In this document: piece by piece, positions 63,642-64,000 of the stretch | Layout of the letters: each line of letters begins with the position of its first letter | How positions within the stretch are numbered: position 1 is the first letter of the stretch | Assembly: GCA_016938875.1 (NCBI GenBank) | Contig: JAFGTV010000038.1 | Location: 29,770 to 93,769, forward strand | Direction: 5' to 3' | DNA from: Paracoccaceae bacterium | GTDB taxonomy: Bacteria; Pseudomonadota; Alphaproteobacteria; Rhodobacterales; Rhodobacteraceae | Length of the DNA: 64,000 bases | Program-made: the position numbers and the translations under genes | Notes under the pieces: generated by a model | Seen by the model: the letters and a program-made list of their open reading frames with translations, nothing else | What the model was told of the DNA's origin: nothing | Database searches by the model: none

Positions 63642-64000
63642 GTGGTGTCAAAAAAGAAAAAACCGACATCCGAGCTGACATCCGATCCGGTAACGGCGCC
63701 CGGTCACGGGGTTTTGGTGCGCGCGGCCAATGGCGATGTGATCCGCTACGACTCTACCGGGCTGGTGATGCGCCTGTCGGACAAGGTGATCTCGGATATC
63801 GCGATGCGCCTGAACCCGGCCGCTCGGGCGCAACCGGCGGCGATGACGGCGCCCGGTGTGGCGCCGCGGCGCGCCGATCCGCACGAGCATCTCGAAGGGA
63901 TCGACGCCTGGGATCTGCGGGTTGAGGGCGATTGGTTGCATTTCACCGCCCATCTGCCGGGACGGCAGGGCGTGCGCGGGTATCGCCGCCTGCTGGATGG
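63642..64000 (+). CDS. Partial unknown protein, 5' end only
   Basis: Open from tandem GTG codons 63642/63645 to the right edge (about 119 residues seen). N-terminus is Lys-rich (SKKKKPTSELTSDPV), followed by GHGVLVRAANGDVIRYDSTG, then LVMRLSDKVISDIAMRLNPA and later DPHEHLEGIDAWDLRVEGDW, HFTAHLPGRQGVRGYRRLLD. No family recognised. GC and codon use match neighbours, so it is likely a real gene of the glycosyltransferase region. Confidence 0.55.
   Translation, partial: MVSKKKKPTSELTSDPVTAPGHGVLVRAANGDVIRYDSTGLVMRLSDKVISDIAMRLNPAARAQPAAMTAPGVAPRRADPHEHLEGIDAWDLRVEGDWLHFTAHLPGRQGVRGYRRLLD

Overview
The window reads as chromosome of a high-GC alphaproteobacterium of the Rhodobacteraceae (Roseobacter/Rhodobacter group). 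Pointers are the short PutA without a DNA-binding head next to a divergent Lrp-type PutR, the alphaproteobacterial SOS box form GAAC-N7-GAAC, an LdtR-type MarR regulator, paired DUF1194 proteins, ThyX, a MetF/MetR pair, and the intergenic repeat containing CTTCTTCTGGTCC. This placement is inferred from gene content and composition; no database was searched. Nearly all genes are dense, GC-rich and intact. The clear compositional exception is 29667-31085.

Layout. 1-3040 (-): an amide/peptide-type ABC import operon, amiC-like sensor, amiR-like ANTAR antiterminator, then two Dpp-type permeases (C before B, the last cut by the window edge), preceded by a leader terminator. 3383-5047: GNAT acetyltransferase and RsgA. 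5182-11679: class III aminotransferase divergent from an RpiR regulator, followed by a TAXI-TRAP importer and a universal stress protein, with two matching palindromes in the divergent promoter region. 11729-13818: a lipoprotein, a dnaE2 3' remnant behind an SOS box, a 2Fe-2S ferredoxin and an FG-GAP protein. 13919-24183: housekeeping (purD, xseA, ftsY, DMT permease, yciB, aspartate aminotransferase, XRE regulator, sdhE, ldtR). 24177-28500 (-): two DUF1194 proteins, glyoxalase I, and a Slam outer-membrane translocator with its likely surface lipoprotein cargo.

28725-32967: thyX, a low-GC acquired gene, a truncated DUF1810 gene, DUF2177, cspA, an ArsC-like protein and a membrane protein. 33031-43083: thrS, MFS permease, valS, PaaI thioesterase, metF/metR with a MetR box, suhB. 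43166-48603: Flp-like miniprotein, GFA protein, rhomboid, putA/putR. 48719-49016: a tRNA-Leu(UAA) gene split by a 212-nt group I intron, the most unusual feature here. 49623-52297: amino-acid ABC permease-binding protein-permease without an ATPase gene. 52349-56317: PAP2 protein, ArnT-like glycosyltransferase, lipid A synthase N-domain protein and a second PAP2 phosphatase, suggesting envelope lipid modification. 56406-64000: FkbM methyltransferase, anaerobic sulfatase maturase-type radical SAM protein, three glycosyltransferases (one fused to a methyltransferase-like domain), a hydrolase-like protein and a partial gene, probably a surface glycan locus.

How it fits together: much of the window is periplasmic import (ABC, TRAP-TAXI, amino-acid ABC), each with local regulatory signals (leader terminator, RpiR palindromes, hairpins after binding-protein genes), interleaved with one-carbon and amino-acid metabolism (metF, thyX, putA, aminotransferases) and cell-surface construction (Slam, ArnT-like, glycosyltransferases).
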